Assembly: GCF_020531965.1 (NCBI RefSeq)
Contig: NZ_JAJAWH010000014.1
Location: 1 to 64,000 of the forward strand
DNA length: 64,000 nucleotides
DNA from: Pseudorhizobium xiangyangii
GTDB taxonomy: Bacteria > Pseudomonadota > Alphaproteobacteria > Rhizobiales > Rhizobiaceae
Direction of reading: 5' to 3'
Positions 17,074 through 25,592 of this stretch are shown here, piece by piece (the stretch's first letter is position 1; each line of letters opens with the position of its first letter). The notes under the pieces were generated by a model. It saw only the letters and a list, made by a program, of their open reading frames with translations. It was not told where the DNA came from and ran no database searches. A program made the translations under genes and the position numbers.

Positions 17074-18735
17074 TCACTCGAAGTCGCTGAATGATCGAAC
17101 GAACTTCTCGCGGAACAGGTCCATGCGCAGCGGGGGCAGTTCTGTGGAAGGGATCATTCCACTGCTCCACCCCCAGTCCGAGATCTGGTCCAGAAGTGCT
17201 GGCGGCCCAATGATGTGCATAGGCACGTCTCGAGAGGCGCCTTCACCTGTGACGATGGCGGCGGGTTGATGGTCGCCGAGCACGATGAAAAGCGTGTTGC
17301 TGCTGTGTCGCGGGATGTAGGAGGCCAGCATTTCCAGGACGTGGTCGATGGAAGCCAGATACTGGCCTCGCACGCGTGCGGGATCCGACCAGACGACGGA
17401 GGGCGGGTCGCCGGATTCTGTCTGTGAATCGAAAATCCGTCCATCGCCGACACTCTCCCAATCGACCAGAGTGGGAACGGGGGTCCACGGGGCATGACTT
17501 GAGATCAATGCAATCTCGGCCATGATTGGAGGGTGCCCCGGTGGACGATCCAATCGCTCGAAGGCCGCGAGCGTATACTGGTCCGGCATGGTCACCCAAT
17601 TGAAGGGTTTGCCTCGGTAGCCCAAGCCAGCGGCGTCCCGGACAGTGTCATAGCCGAAATAGTTGCTCGCCGGCCAATCCATGGTGATGGCCGGCATGAC
17701 CGCGCTCGTATGCCAGCCGGCGTCCCTAAACAGGGCGTTGAGAGTTGGGCGCTGGCTGGCGACCATCCGGTCGTAACGCCCCTGGTTGTCCGTCCAAAGC
17801 CCCGACAGCAGAGCGCCGTGCGCAAGCCAGCTGAGACCGGCTACGGTCGGGGAGGTCAACCAGCCGCTGCGTGCCTCCAGACCAACCGAGGAGATGCTGC
17901 GTTCCATCTCCTGCAACCGCGCCCGAACTCGATCGGCGTAGTTGGCGTGCTCCACGGCGCTGCGGCCGTAGGACTCGATGAAGATCACAACGACATCTTT
18001 TCCGTTCAGGCTCGAGAAACGACCATCGACGGGGAGGTCACGCAATGGATCGGACCGTATTTCCTGCTCGAAGGCGGTGAGGTCGGCTACCGACTGGCGA
18101 ATCATCGATGCGCGGTTTGCAAGATAGGGTGCCATGTCGGCGGAGACCGGAAGCCGCAACCCGCCCATGCTCGAGATGCTTGCACCTGCGAGCAAGCCGA
18201 TCGACATTGTGACAGCCAGAACGTTTGAGACCGCGGAAGGTAGCTTTCTAAAACTGGCAAGGGAACGGTACAGGCTGACGGCGATGAGCAGCCAGATAGC
18301 GAGAGTTGAAGCAACCACTGCTGCTGCCTCGACCCGGCCGATCGAACCGCTCAGCAGGTTCCATCCATCCATGAGGATCTTGAGATCGAGGTAAGGGTTG
18401 AACGGTCGCTGGAATGCGAGGCCGGTGCCGATATCGGCCAGCTTCAAGAACAGGATCAGCGCCAGAAGGACCGTTACTGCGATACGGAAGATTGGAAACA
18501 CGCGTGATGGCAGCAGGCAGGCAGCGAGTGACACTCCTAGAATTTCCAACGGGAATGTGAGGCCGGAGAGGGAGCCGATGTCGGCAGCATTGCCAGGTAG
18601 AGCGAGAATGGCTGATCCAAGAACCAGCGTGACGGTGATCCCCAGCCAGCAACTGCCCGCGTTGCCTAAGGTGCTTTTGACCGCTCGGCGCCGAGGAGCC
18701 CGCCAGGTGCGATATGGAAGTCTGTCATCGCTCAT
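17074..18735 (-). CDS. Membrane-anchored sulfatase/LTA-synthase-like protein
   Basis: A protein of 553 aa with four to five N-terminal membrane helices (roughly residues 20-210) and a C-terminal alkaline-phosphatase-superfamily domain facing the periplasm. Metal-site motifs are visible: DVVVIFIESYGRSAV (candidate Ser nucleophile), ISSHAPW and the LGDHQPA metal motif. Relatives move glycerol-phosphate, phosphoethanolamine or sulfate groups on envelope lipids and glycans. It follows the CDP-alcohol phosphatidyltransferase, whose stop overlaps a GTG start at 18750; I used the ATG at 18735 but the longer version is possible. A role in modifying the product of the neighbouring cluster is inferred. 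Confidence 0.75.
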   Translation of the reverse strand: MSDDRLPYRTWRAPRRRAVKSTLGNAGSCWLGITVTLVLGSAILALPGNAADIGSLSGLTFPLEILGVSLAACLLPSRVFPIFRIAVTVLLALILFLKLADIGTGLAFQRPFNPYLDLKILMDGWNLLSGSIGRVEAAAVVASTLAIWLLIAVSLYRSLASFRKLPSAVSNVLAVTMSIGLLAGASISSMGGLRLPVSADMAPYLANRASMIRQSVADLTAFEQEIRSDPLRDLPVDGRFSSLNGKDVVVIFIESYGRSAVEHANYADRVRARLQEMERSISSVGLEARSGWLTSPTVAGLSWLAHGALLSGLWTDNQGRYDRMVASQRPTLNALFRDAGWHTSAVMPAITMDWPASNYFGYDTVRDAAGLGYRGKPFNWVTMPDQYTLAAFERLDRPPGHPPIMAEIALISSHAPWTPVPTLVDWESVGDGRIFDSQTESGDPPSVVWSDPARVRGQYLASIDHVLEMLASYIPRHSSNTLFIVLGDHQPAAIVTGEGASRDVPMHIIGPPALLDQISDWGWSSGMIPSTELPPLRMDLFREKFVRSFSDFE

Positions 18736-18743
18736 TCCCAACG

Positions 18744-19586
18744 CTACCACAACTGCTTGCGCTGATGCTCATGGGAACCATCAGACGCTGATGATGACGA
18801 AATCCCGACGCTGCGGGTAGGAGCGTAATTTCGAAGAAGGTGCGCGATGTCTGCCGTGAAGGAATAGACAAGAGATATCAGGGCCACCGCCAGCAGGACG
18901 TTCTGCAGCGCGGGATGGATGAGTGGGACAAGTGCGAGACACAGTGCGGCGCCCTGCACGACACAGATGACTTTACGGCGGATCGATTCCGGCAGTTCGC
19001 CCCTCATGGACTTCAGGCCTGCCTGGGCGGCAAGGAAAGCGTAGCGCATCAAGCCGATCAGCAGGACCCACGCGCCGGCTGTCTCAAAAAGGTATACGGC
19101 CATGGCCAGCAGGAGGATCAGCAGGGCATCGACTTCCATGTCGAAGCGGGCACCATAACGCGAGACGGTACCATTTCTGCGCGCGAGCATGCCATCGAGG
19201 CCGTCGAGTGCGAGACCGACGGCGGCAGCGGCGGCGATCGTCCATAACACAACGGGTGCGGCGGGTAGGGTCGCGGCAGCCAAGACAATCCCGCCTATGG
19301 CGGCCGTCAACGCGGCACGGAATGCTGTCGTCATATTTGCGAGGCCAAAGTGACGGTGAGGATATGTGCCGAGCTTCGCCAGCGCCAGGCTGGACATGAG
19401 CGCGTGGATGAGAAGGGCAATCACGGTCGTGGCGGCAGGCAGTGCAAGCATCGAGACCAGGATGTCCAAAGCCAGCACCATCAGGATGGCGAACGCCAGC
19501 ATGGATGCGCAGGCTTCCCGGTACACGAGGGGCGGCCTGATGAGTTTTGGTTGGCGTGACCCAGCCCAGCCGACATTGTCAGCCAT
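18744..19586 (-). CDS. CDP-alcohol phosphatidyltransferase family protein
   Basis: Integral membrane enzyme (280 aa) with about six to seven helices. The CDP-alcohol phosphotransferase motif D-x2-D-G-x2-A-R...G-x3-D is seen as ALDGLDGMLARRNGTVSRYGARFDMEVD (the ALDGLDGMLAR part at about residues 126-136, metal-binding Asp residues). The last Asp is spaced as in the family. Such enzymes join a CDP-activated lipid or polyol to an alcohol. ATG at 19586 (MADNVGWAGS) is preceded by TGGAG and overlaps the end of a small upstream ORF by 8 bp. Its acceptor is unknown; the sulfatase-like partner downstream suggests an envelope lipid or glycolipid. Confidence 0.78.
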   Translation of the reverse strand: MADNVGWAGSRQPKLIRPPLVYREACASMLAFAILMVLALDILVSMLALPAATTVIALLIHALMSSLALAKLGTYPHRHFGLANMTTAFRAALTAAIGGIVLAAATLPAAPVVLWTIAAAAAVGLALDGLDGMLARRNGTVSRYGARFDMEVDALLILLLAMAVYLFETAGAWVLLIGLMRYAFLAAQAGLKSMRGELPESIRRKVICVVQGAALCLALVPLIHPALQNVLLAVALISLVYSFTADIAHLLRNYAPTRSVGISSSSASDGSHEHQRKQLW

Positions 19587-19704
19587 GAGCGGGCTCCACG
19601 GACGGAGGCGTGAGATGACGGCAACCGAGCAGGAAACCGGCACGGAAAGCCTTGGTCTTGAACTCCTCGGTCGCTCCGCCCCAAGGGCAATGGGACACAT
19701 CCAT
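19579..19704 (-). CDS. Small upstream ORF coupled to phosphatidyltransferase
   Basis: A 41-residue ORF (begins MDVSHCPWGGATEEF) with an excellent ribosome site, GGAGGAG six bases before ATG, whose TGA overlaps the downstream start (ATGGCTGA). It uses ordinary codons (GAG GAG TTC AAG ACC AAG), whereas the overlapping frame of the phosphatidyltransferase over the same bases needs AGG, AGA and TCA codons, which argues that this frame is the translated one. Two cysteines and a Trp in the first half. No family recognised. It may be a leader peptide coupling translation or a small functional protein. Confidence 0.45.
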   Translation of the reverse strand: MDVSHCPWGGATEEFKTKAFRAGFLLGCRHLTPPSVEPAHG

Positions 19705-19879
19705 GATGATCTCCTCCGTACTGTTACATGGGGCGGTTGCGGCGCGCGGGCAGATGGCGGATTTGTCCGGATCGTCAAATAAATGTGATATTCCGCGATG
19801 ATCGCGAAAAATTCCCCTCTCTTGTCGTCGTCGGTATTCGTCCTAATTGCCCACTGCATCCGTGCAGAGGAGGGGAAGT

Positions 19880-20884
19880 GTGACAGTTTCAAACCGGCCG
19901 CCCCACGGTAGCCAGAACGGTGGCCGTGCGCAGGCTCTGTGGATCGAGGACGTTGGCCGTTGCGCCCTCCGCCCAGAAAACCTGCCGCCGCTCGGGCAGG
20001 ATCAGGTCACTGTCCGTAGCGTGTTCAGCGGCATCAGCAGGGGCACTGAATCCCTCGTCTTTTCGGGTCATGTGCCCGAGAGCGAATACTGCCGGATGGA
20101 GGGACCTCATCAGGGCGGGCAGCTGCCCTTTCCCGTGAAGTATGGTTACGCGATTGTCGGCTTGGTCGAGGAGGGTGCCGAGGCGCTTGTCGGGCAGACG
20201 GTATTCTGCCTTCACCCGCATCAGACCCGTCTCCGGCTGTCGGCCTCCGAGGTACACACGCTTCCAGCGACGTTGCCGCCAGAACGCGCAGTTCTTGCCG
20301 CCAACATGGAGACTGCGCTCAACATCATCTGGGATGCGCATGTTTTGCCCGGCGACCGCGTTGCTGTCTTCGGTGCGGGGGTCGTGGGTTTGCTTGCGGC
20401 CTATATCGCGTCTCGCATCGTCGGTACGGATGTCGTCGTCTGCGATACGGCACCTGCCCGGCAAACGCAGGCGAAGGCCCTGGGGCTAAGCTTTGTGCAT
20501 CCCGGCGAAGTGCCGGGCGAATGCGACGTGCTCATCAACGCGTCCGCTGCCTCCGAAGCGCTCGAGAACGCGCTCGACCACGCCGGAATGGAGGCACGAA
20601 TTGTTGAAGCAAGCTGGTACGGTGCGAGGAGGGCTGACATCCCCCTGGGCGGGGCGTTCCATGCCCGTCGCCTTTCGATTGTCAGTTCCCAGGTCGGTTC
20701 CATCCCCGCTCATCGGCGAGCCCGGTGGAGCTTTTCCCGTCGTCTCCACAAGGCGCTCGAACTGCTGTGCGACGAGCGCCTTGACATCCTGATTTCAGGC
20801 GAAACGCCGTTCGAGGACATAGTCACGGCGTATCCGGCGATTATTTCCTCGCCTGACACGCTCTGCCATCGCATTCGATACTGA
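19880..20884 (+). CDS. Medium-chain dehydrogenase/reductase-like protein
   Basis: A 334-residue MDR-fold protein. The nucleotide-binding glycine motif is VAVFGAGVVGLLAAYIAS (about residues 158-175). The N-terminal catalytic domain has SGISRGTESLVFSG in place of the usual zinc-binding Cys segment and no GHE motif, as in the BchC-like branch, so catalysis may not use zinc. GTG at 19880 follows GGAGGGGAAG; a TTG at 19847 would add 11 residues. It opens the rightward operon with the pterin-synthase-like, glycosyltransferase and methyltransferase genes. Confidence 0.8.
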   Translation: MTVSNRPPHGSQNGGRAQALWIEDVGRCALRPENLPPLGQDQVTVRSVFSGISRGTESLVFSGHVPESEYCRMEGPHQGGQLPFPVKYGYAIVGLVEEGAEALVGQTVFCLHPHQTRLRLSASEVHTLPATLPPERAVLAANMETALNIIWDAHVLPGDRVAVFGAGVVGLLAAYIASRIVGTDVVVCDTAPARQTQAKALGLSFVHPGEVPGECDVLINASAASEALENALDHAGMEARIVEASWYGARRADIPLGGAFHARRLSIVSSQVGSIPAHRRARWSFSRRLHKALELLCDERLDILISGETPFEDIVTAYPAIISSPDTLCHRIRY

Positions 20885-20894
20885 AAGGTTTTTC

Positions 20895-21293
20895 ATGTTT
20901 GCAGTTGAAGTACGCGATCACATCATGATCGCGCATAGTCTTCCAAGGCCGGTATTCGGACCCGCTCAGGGACTGCACGGTGCCACCTTCGTGGTGGATG
21001 CTGCTTTCTTCACGGCAGATTTGGACGAAAACGGGCTCGCCGTGGACATTGGTCTAGCGACGCAGGTGCTGGGCGAAGTCCTCAAGCCGTTGAATTACCA
21101 GAACCTCGATGCGGTCGATCAGTTCGTCGACAAGGTGACGACGACAGAGTTTCTCGCCAAGTATATTTTCGACCAGCTGGCGGAGGCCGTCAGAGGCGAC
21201 CGACTGGGGCCGGGTAGCCGCCGCATCTGCCGGCTGAAGATCACGCTGCATGAATCGCACATGGCCAAGGGCTGGTATGAGGCGGACCTGTGA
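20895..21293 (+). CDS. 6-pyruvoyl-tetrahydropterin synthase-like, altered active site
   Basis: A 132-residue T-fold protein of the PTPS/QueD family. H14 (MIAHSL) and H28 (GLHGA) match two of the zinc-binding histidines; the third, normally in LHGH, is Ala30. The catalytic Cys that usually lies a few residues before LHGH is absent (GPAQGLHGA), and the LDHxxLN segment holding the catalytic His reads LNYQNLD. The pterin-anchoring part (TTTEFLAKYIFDQL) and the C-terminal Glu (LHES, E120) are kept. It could bind a pterin or related purine-derived substrate with different chemistry. Its TGA overlaps the next gene's GTG. Confidence 0.8.
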   Translation: MFAVEVRDHIMIAHSLPRPVFGPAQGLHGATFVVDAAFFTADLDENGLAVDIGLATQVLGEVLKPLNYQNLDAVDQFVDKVTTTEFLAKYIFDQLAEAVRGDRLGPGSRRICRLKITLHESHMAKGWYEADL

Positions 21294-22327
21294 GCCGTAC
21301 ACTCTATTTTGCCTATCCCGGCGACCTTCAGACACGGACAGGAGGCTACGGCTACGATCGACGCGTTGCCGGTGCTTTTGGCGCGCTGAACTGGGACGTT
21401 CAACTGGTTGCATTGGGGAAGGGATTTCCGATGGAGCCGGATTTCGCCGAGGCGGAAAAAGCTCTCGCGGCGATACCCGAAGGCAGCCTTGTCGTCATCG
21501 ATGGACTGGCCTTCGGTGTATTGGACGAATGGGCTGACCGGAATGCCTCCAGGCTTCGGCTCTATGCGTTGGTGCATCACCCGTTGGCCTTGGAGACAGG
21601 TCTCACCACCGACTTGCGGGACGCACTCACCGTTTCCGAAAGGAAGGCTCTGTCCTGCACACGGGGCGTGATTGTGACATCCAATGTTACGGCGCGGGAA
21701 CTGGTGGCCAGATATGGTGTCGCAAGGGAAGACATCGTCGTCGCTCTGCCGGGGACCGATCCGGTTTCTCTTGCGACCGGCACCTGTAACCCGCCCTGCA
21801 TTCTCAGCGTTGGCTCGCTGACGCGGCGCAAAGGGCACGACGTGCTGATTGCTGCCCTGACCGCGCTGCGGGAGCTTCCATGGACCTGCCGGATCGTCGG
21901 AAACAAGCATTTCGACCCCATAGTGACAGGCGGTCTGGCAGAGCAGATTCGAAAAGCCGATCTGGCGGAGCGCATCGTACTTGTTGGGGAAGTCGAGGAT
22001 CCGCGTGCAGAGTTTGCCCACGCGGACATCTTCGCGCTCGCCAGTCGATACGAGGGCTATGGCATGGTGTTTGCCGAAGCTCTGGCGCATGGGCTGCCCA
22101 TTGTTGGCTGCGCGGCCGGCGCCGTGCCGGAGGTCGTCCCCGAGGCAGCAGGAATCCTCGTGTCTCCGGACGACCCCAAGCAGCTCGCCATGGCGCTGAG
22201 GCGGCTTCTGACGGAGCCTGAGACACTCAGCGCCATGGCGGATGCAGCCGCTATCGCCGGCGCTGCGCTGCCGTCGTGGCGGGACACGGCCGCGACTATT
22301 TCAACCTTCCTGGAGAGGAAGGGATGA
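21290..22327 (+). CDS. GT4-family glycosyltransferase
   Basis: GT-B fold, family 4 retaining glycosyltransferase (345 aa). C-terminal donor-site features are clear: SLTRRKGHDVLIAAL and the E-x7-E motif EGYGMVFAEALAHGLPIVG (about residues 253-271). The N-terminal half has a TGGYGYDRR acceptor/donor loop. GTG start overlaps the PTPS-like stop by 4 bp (GTGA). No membrane segment, so a cytoplasmic, soluble acceptor is likely. Its operon partners suggest a pterin-like or small-molecule acceptor (inference). Confidence 0.85.
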   Translation: MSRTLYFAYPGDLQTRTGGYGYDRRVAGAFGALNWDVQLVALGKGFPMEPDFAEAEKALAAIPEGSLVVIDGLAFGVLDEWADRNASRLRLYALVHHPLALETGLTTDLRDALTVSERKALSCTRGVIVTSNVTARELVARYGVAREDIVVALPGTDPVSLATGTCNPPCILSVGSLTRRKGHDVLIAALTALRELPWTCRIVGNKHFDPIVTGGLAEQIRKADLAERIVLVGEVEDPRAEFAHADIFALASRYEGYGMVFAEALAHGLPIVGCAAGAVPEVVPEAAGILVSPDDPKQLAMALRRLLTEPETLSAMADAAAIAGAALPSWRDTAATISTFLERKG

Positions 22328-23112
22328 CCGGCTTCGACAAGGATTGGCTGGCGTTGCGCGAACCAGCGGATAGGCGGGCGAGGGACACCCGTCTGCTGCA
22401 AACGGCGGCCGATTTGATCGAGCGTCAGGCCGACCCGCACATTCTCGACATCGGCTGCGGCACAGGATCGACCTACCGGGCATTCGAGAAGAAGTTGGGG
22501 GCGACCATCCGGTGGTCGCTGTTCGATCATGATGAGACGCTTCTGGCGGAGGCCGAGCAGCGGCATGGCTCGCAGGGCATCACCTTCATCCGCGGCGATC
22601 TCAACGATCTGTCCGTTCTGCCGGTCGATGGTGTCTCTCTTGTCACGGCATCCGCTTTGTTCGACCTCTGTTCGCCGGCGTTCATCGACAGATTTGTTCG
22701 CCGCCTGAAGGAAGCCGGCGCGGGGCTGTACGCGGCGCTCAACTACGATGGCGTGATAGCCTGGACCGTTTCGCATCCCCTGGACGAGGTGGTCACGACA
22801 GCTTTCAACGAGCATCAGAAGACGGACAAGGGGTTCGGAGTGTCGGCTGGGCCCGATGCCTGGACGTTGCTCTCCAACGATCTTCAGGCGCAAGGATACC
22901 AGGTGACGACAGCGCCCAGTCCATGGCTGATGGATGTCCCGGATGCTGCTCTCCAGCATCTGTTTCTTCAGGGTGTGGTTGAAGCGGTGGCGGACCGAGG
23001 CACGATCGCCAAAAGTGAATTGCAAGCGTGGCATCAATTCCGCCTGCACGCCATCGGCGGCGCAGGAAGCCTATGCCGGGTTGGGCATCAGGATGTGCTG
23101 GCCTTCCTGTGA
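22324..23112 (+). CDS. SAM-dependent class I methyltransferase
   Basis: Methyltransferase of 262 aa with motif I ILDIGCGTGSTYRAF (about residues 41-55), an acidic residue after beta-2 (SLFDHDETLLAEAE) and motif IV region VSLVTASALFDLCSP. ATG at 22324 overlaps the glycosyltransferase stop as ATGA and has GAGAGGAAGGG upstream; a longer open frame begins at 22276. Its 3' end overlaps the convergent RibD-like gene by 42 bp. The substrate is unknown; association with the pterin-synthase-like gene suggests methylation of the same product. Confidence 0.85.
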   Translation: MTGFDKDWLALREPADRRARDTRLLQTAADLIERQADPHILDIGCGTGSTYRAFEKKLGATIRWSLFDHDETLLAEAEQRHGSQGITFIRGDLNDLSVLPVDGVSLVTASALFDLCSPAFIDRFVRRLKEAGAGLYAALNYDGVIAWTVSHPLDEVVTTAFNEHQKTDKGFGVSAGPDAWTLLSNDLQAQGYQVTTAPSPWLMDVPDAALQHLFLQGVVEAVADRGTIAKSELQAWHQFRLHAIGGAGSLCRVGHQDVLAFL

Positions 23113-23895
23113 GGCTTCGAGGACCTCGGCCGCCGTGTTGAAATCGCAGTCAAAGACGATGTCGGTGCCGATGTCGTAGACGGTGACATTCGGGCGTCGT
23201 GCGTCGGCAAGCCGGTCGACGGGGGCAAGGCTGATGCCCATCGGACCAGACCCGATAATGATGGGTGCCACTGATACATGTAGCCGGTCAACGAGATCGG
23301 CATCGAGGAACCGGGCGATCGTCCTTGCTCCTCCCTCGACGAGAACGCTGGTCAGGCTCCGGTTCGACAGGGCATCAAGAATATCCTGCGGATGAAGGCC
23401 CTCGCCTCGCCTTGGCAGTCGGATGACGTCGCAGGAGATTGGCGAGCGGGATATGTCGTCCGCCTGAATGACAAGAACGGGAGTGCCTCCGTCATGAAGC
23501 ATCTTTGCGTCCGATGGAATGCGCCCGTTGCAGTCGACCACCACGCGGACAGGGCTCTGCCCATTGACTGCGCGCACGGACAGACTTGGGTTGTCGGCGA
23601 CAATCGTCCCAACGCCGACAATGACCGCATCAACCAGTGCCCGACATCTGTGGAGATGTGCGATGCCGTCACAGCCTGATACGTCCTGCGCATCTCCCGT
23701 GGGCGTCGCGATGCGGCCGTCCAGCGATTGCCCTACCTGCGCCATGACGAAAGAGCCGTTAGGCCTCGCGATCGGCTCGTAGAGCGACAAGCATGGGCGA
23801 TCAAGATGGGAGGTGGAGTGATGGAAAACGGCACCATTAGACCGGATCGTGCAAAGGTGCTCCCAGGTCTTCTCTGTCATTCGTGCAGATTGCAT
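23071..23895 (-). CDS. Stand-alone RibD C-terminal reductase domain
   Basis: A 274-residue protein with a dihydrofolate-reductase-like RibD_C domain (from about residue 47: FVMAQVGQSLDGRIATPTGD; the NADPH region VLVEGGARTIARFL). The deaminase domain of bifunctional RibD is missing; a unique 45-residue N-terminal part precedes the reductase domain. Such proteins reduce the ribosyl group of pyrimidine intermediates, or other pterin-type substrates. It is convergent with the methyltransferase and shares 42 bp with it, which ties it to the cluster. MTEKTWEH at 23880 is an alternative start. Confidence 0.8.
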   Translation of the reverse strand: MQSARMTEKTWEHLCTIRSNGAVFHHSTSHLDRPCLSLYEPIARPNGSFVMAQVGQSLDGRIATPTGDAQDVSGCDGIAHLHRCRALVDAVIVGVGTIVADNPSLSVRAVNGQSPVRVVVDCNGRIPSDAKMLHDGGTPVLVIQADDISRSPISCDVIRLPRRGEGLHPQDILDALSNRSLTSVLVEGGARTIARFLDADLVDRLHVSVAPIIIGSGPMGISLAPVDRLADARRPNVTVYDIGTDIVFDCDFNTAAEVLEASQEGQHILMPNPA

Positions 23896-24027
23896 GCTCC
23901 GTCCTCGGATTTTCGCTCAACGGCTAGAAATGCAGCTGTGGTTCAGAGGTTCCCATATCCTTGCAATGCGTCACACAAGCATGGAAGTCAGGTGAGGCAA
24001 AATACCTGAGGCAGAGCTAGCGATGCG

Positions 24028-24798
24028 CTACTGCAAGTCGTCAAGGTAGGTGTTTTCCGCTCGGGATTGAGCGAAGGCGGCACTGTCCACGTCCGCGAAG
24101 ATGAGCGCTTCGCCATCGGCCGGTGCTTCAGCCAGCAAGCGGCCATCCGGGGCCGCGATGCATGACAGGCCGGCGTAGGAAAAATGTGCATCGGCGCCGC
24201 AGTGGTTGATGTAGGCGACGAATACCTGGTTTTCGAACGCCCGAACGCGGATCATGTGTTCGGCGATGAAGCGTCCCGACCAGCCTGTCGGCAAGGCCGT
24301 GGGCACCACGATCAGATCGGCGCCTGCCTTGGCCAGCCGACGCACGTTCTCGGGGAACTCCACATCGTAGCAGATCAGCATGCCGAGCTTGATGCCGTCC
24401 ACCGTCGCAAGCACGGAGCTCGGGGCCTCCGGGCGGAACCATTGCCGCTCGTAAGGGCCGTAGAGATGTGACTTGCGATAGACCGAGGTTTGGCCCCTGC
24501 CGTCGGTCAACAGGGCGCTGTTATAGACGGTATCGCCGTTCTTCTCGGCGAAGCCGGCAATGATCGCCAGTCCACGGTGAGTTGCGATCTCCGATAAACG
24601 CTCCGTCAAAGGGCTATCCGCAGGGGAAGCAAGATCAGGAAAGCGGTCCGCCGCACCGTAGCCTGTCAACGCAAGCTCGGGCGCGACGAGAAGACGCGCT
24701 CCTGCCGCTGAGGCGCGCTCGGCGGCCTTGTCCAGTTGCTCGAGATTGGCCTCCACGTCGCCAACCGCGGAGCGCATCTGGAAGCCGGCAATCTTCAT
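24028..24798 (-). CDS. Carbon-nitrogen hydrolase (nitrilase superfamily)
   Basis: Amidohydrolase of 256 aa with the full nitrilase-superfamily triad: E41 (VAPELALTGY), K109 (YRKSHLYG) and C143 (LICYDVEFPE). N-carbamoylputrescine amidases and related amide hydrolases have this layout. It is the last gene of a polyamine-type ABC transporter operon (ATGA overlap with the permease) close to an agmatinase-family gene, so it may act on an amide or carbamoyl derivative of an imported amine. The precise substrate is not visible. Confidence 0.85.
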   Translation of the reverse strand: MKIAGFQMRSAVGDVEANLEQLDKAAERASAAGARLLVAPELALTGYGAADRFPDLASPADSPLTERLSEIATHRGLAIIAGFAEKNGDTVYNSALLTDGRGQTSVYRKSHLYGPYERQWFRPEAPSSVLATVDGIKLGMLICYDVEFPENVRRLAKAGADLIVVPTALPTGWSGRFIAEHMIRVRAFENQVFVAYINHCGADAHFSYAGLSCIAAPDGRLLAEAPADGEALIFADVDSAAFAQSRAENTYLDDLQ

Positions 24799-25592
24799 CG
24801 ATCGTCTGCCATTGCACCGAGAAGCTTCGGCAGGTCACCGTAACGGGCGACCAGACCGAAGACCAGCGCGGCGATCGCCAGGAACAGGACCGTCACGGAG
24901 GCCATGGTGGGTGTGTAGCCATAGCGAAGAGCGTTGAAGATCTTGATCGGCAGCGTTTCCATCGTGAAGCCGACGGTCATGTAGGCGACGATGTATTCGT
25001 TGAGGGACAGAACGAAGGCGAAGGCATAGCCGGACACGATGTAGGGCAGGATGAGCGGTAGCACCACGGTGCGGAAGATTACCCGATCCGTCGCGCCCAT
25101 GGTTGCGGCTGCTTCGACCAGAGAGCGATCGATGGCGGAAAAACCGAGCGAAAGCGTCACCAGCGGGAGTGTCACGAAGAAGATGGCGTGGCTGATCACG
25201 GCCGTCCATGGCTGTCCGTAAAATCCGGTGGTCGCCCAAAAGGTGAGGAAACCGAGAGCGGTGATGACCGGGGGCAGCGTGAAGGGGGCAACGCCCAGCA
25301 ATTGAAAGATGTTCGCCCAGGGTGCAATGCGACGCCAAAGGAACCATGCAAGCGGCAGAGCGATCACGAGAGCCACCGCGGCCGAGAGCGCGGCAAGCGT
25401 CAGGGAGGCGAACAATGCATTCCGCCACTCGGTGTTGGTGAAGATTTCCCCATACCAGGACAGCGAGAAGCCCTGAGGCGGAAAGGCGAGCGTCTGCTTT
25501 TCGTTGATCGAGACACCAGCCACGACGATCAGCGGCAGCGCCAGGAAAATACCGACGGCAAGGAAAAAGAGGCGGCGGAGCGCGGTGGTCAT
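24795..25592 (-). CDS. ABC transporter permease, PotC type
   Basis: Inner-membrane permease (265 aa) with six helices and an EAA loop (VEAAATMGATDRVIFRTVVLPLILP, around residues 160-184). It is the second permease of a spermidine/putrescine-type importer and overlaps both neighbours by 4 bp. N-terminal part MTTALRRLFFLAVGIFLALP is the first membrane segment. Confidence 0.9.
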   Translation of the reverse strand: MTTALRRLFFLAVGIFLALPLIVVAGVSINEKQTLAFPPQGFSLSWYGEIFTNTEWRNALFASLTLAALSAAVALVIALPLAWFLWRRIAPWANIFQLLGVAPFTLPPVITALGFLTFWATTGFYGQPWTAVISHAIFFVTLPLVTLSLGFSAIDRSLVEAAATMGATDRVIFRTVVLPLILPYIVSGYAFAFVLSLNEYIVAYMTVGFTMETLPIKIFNALRYGYTPTMASVTVLFLAIAALVFGLVARYGDLPKLLGAMADDR

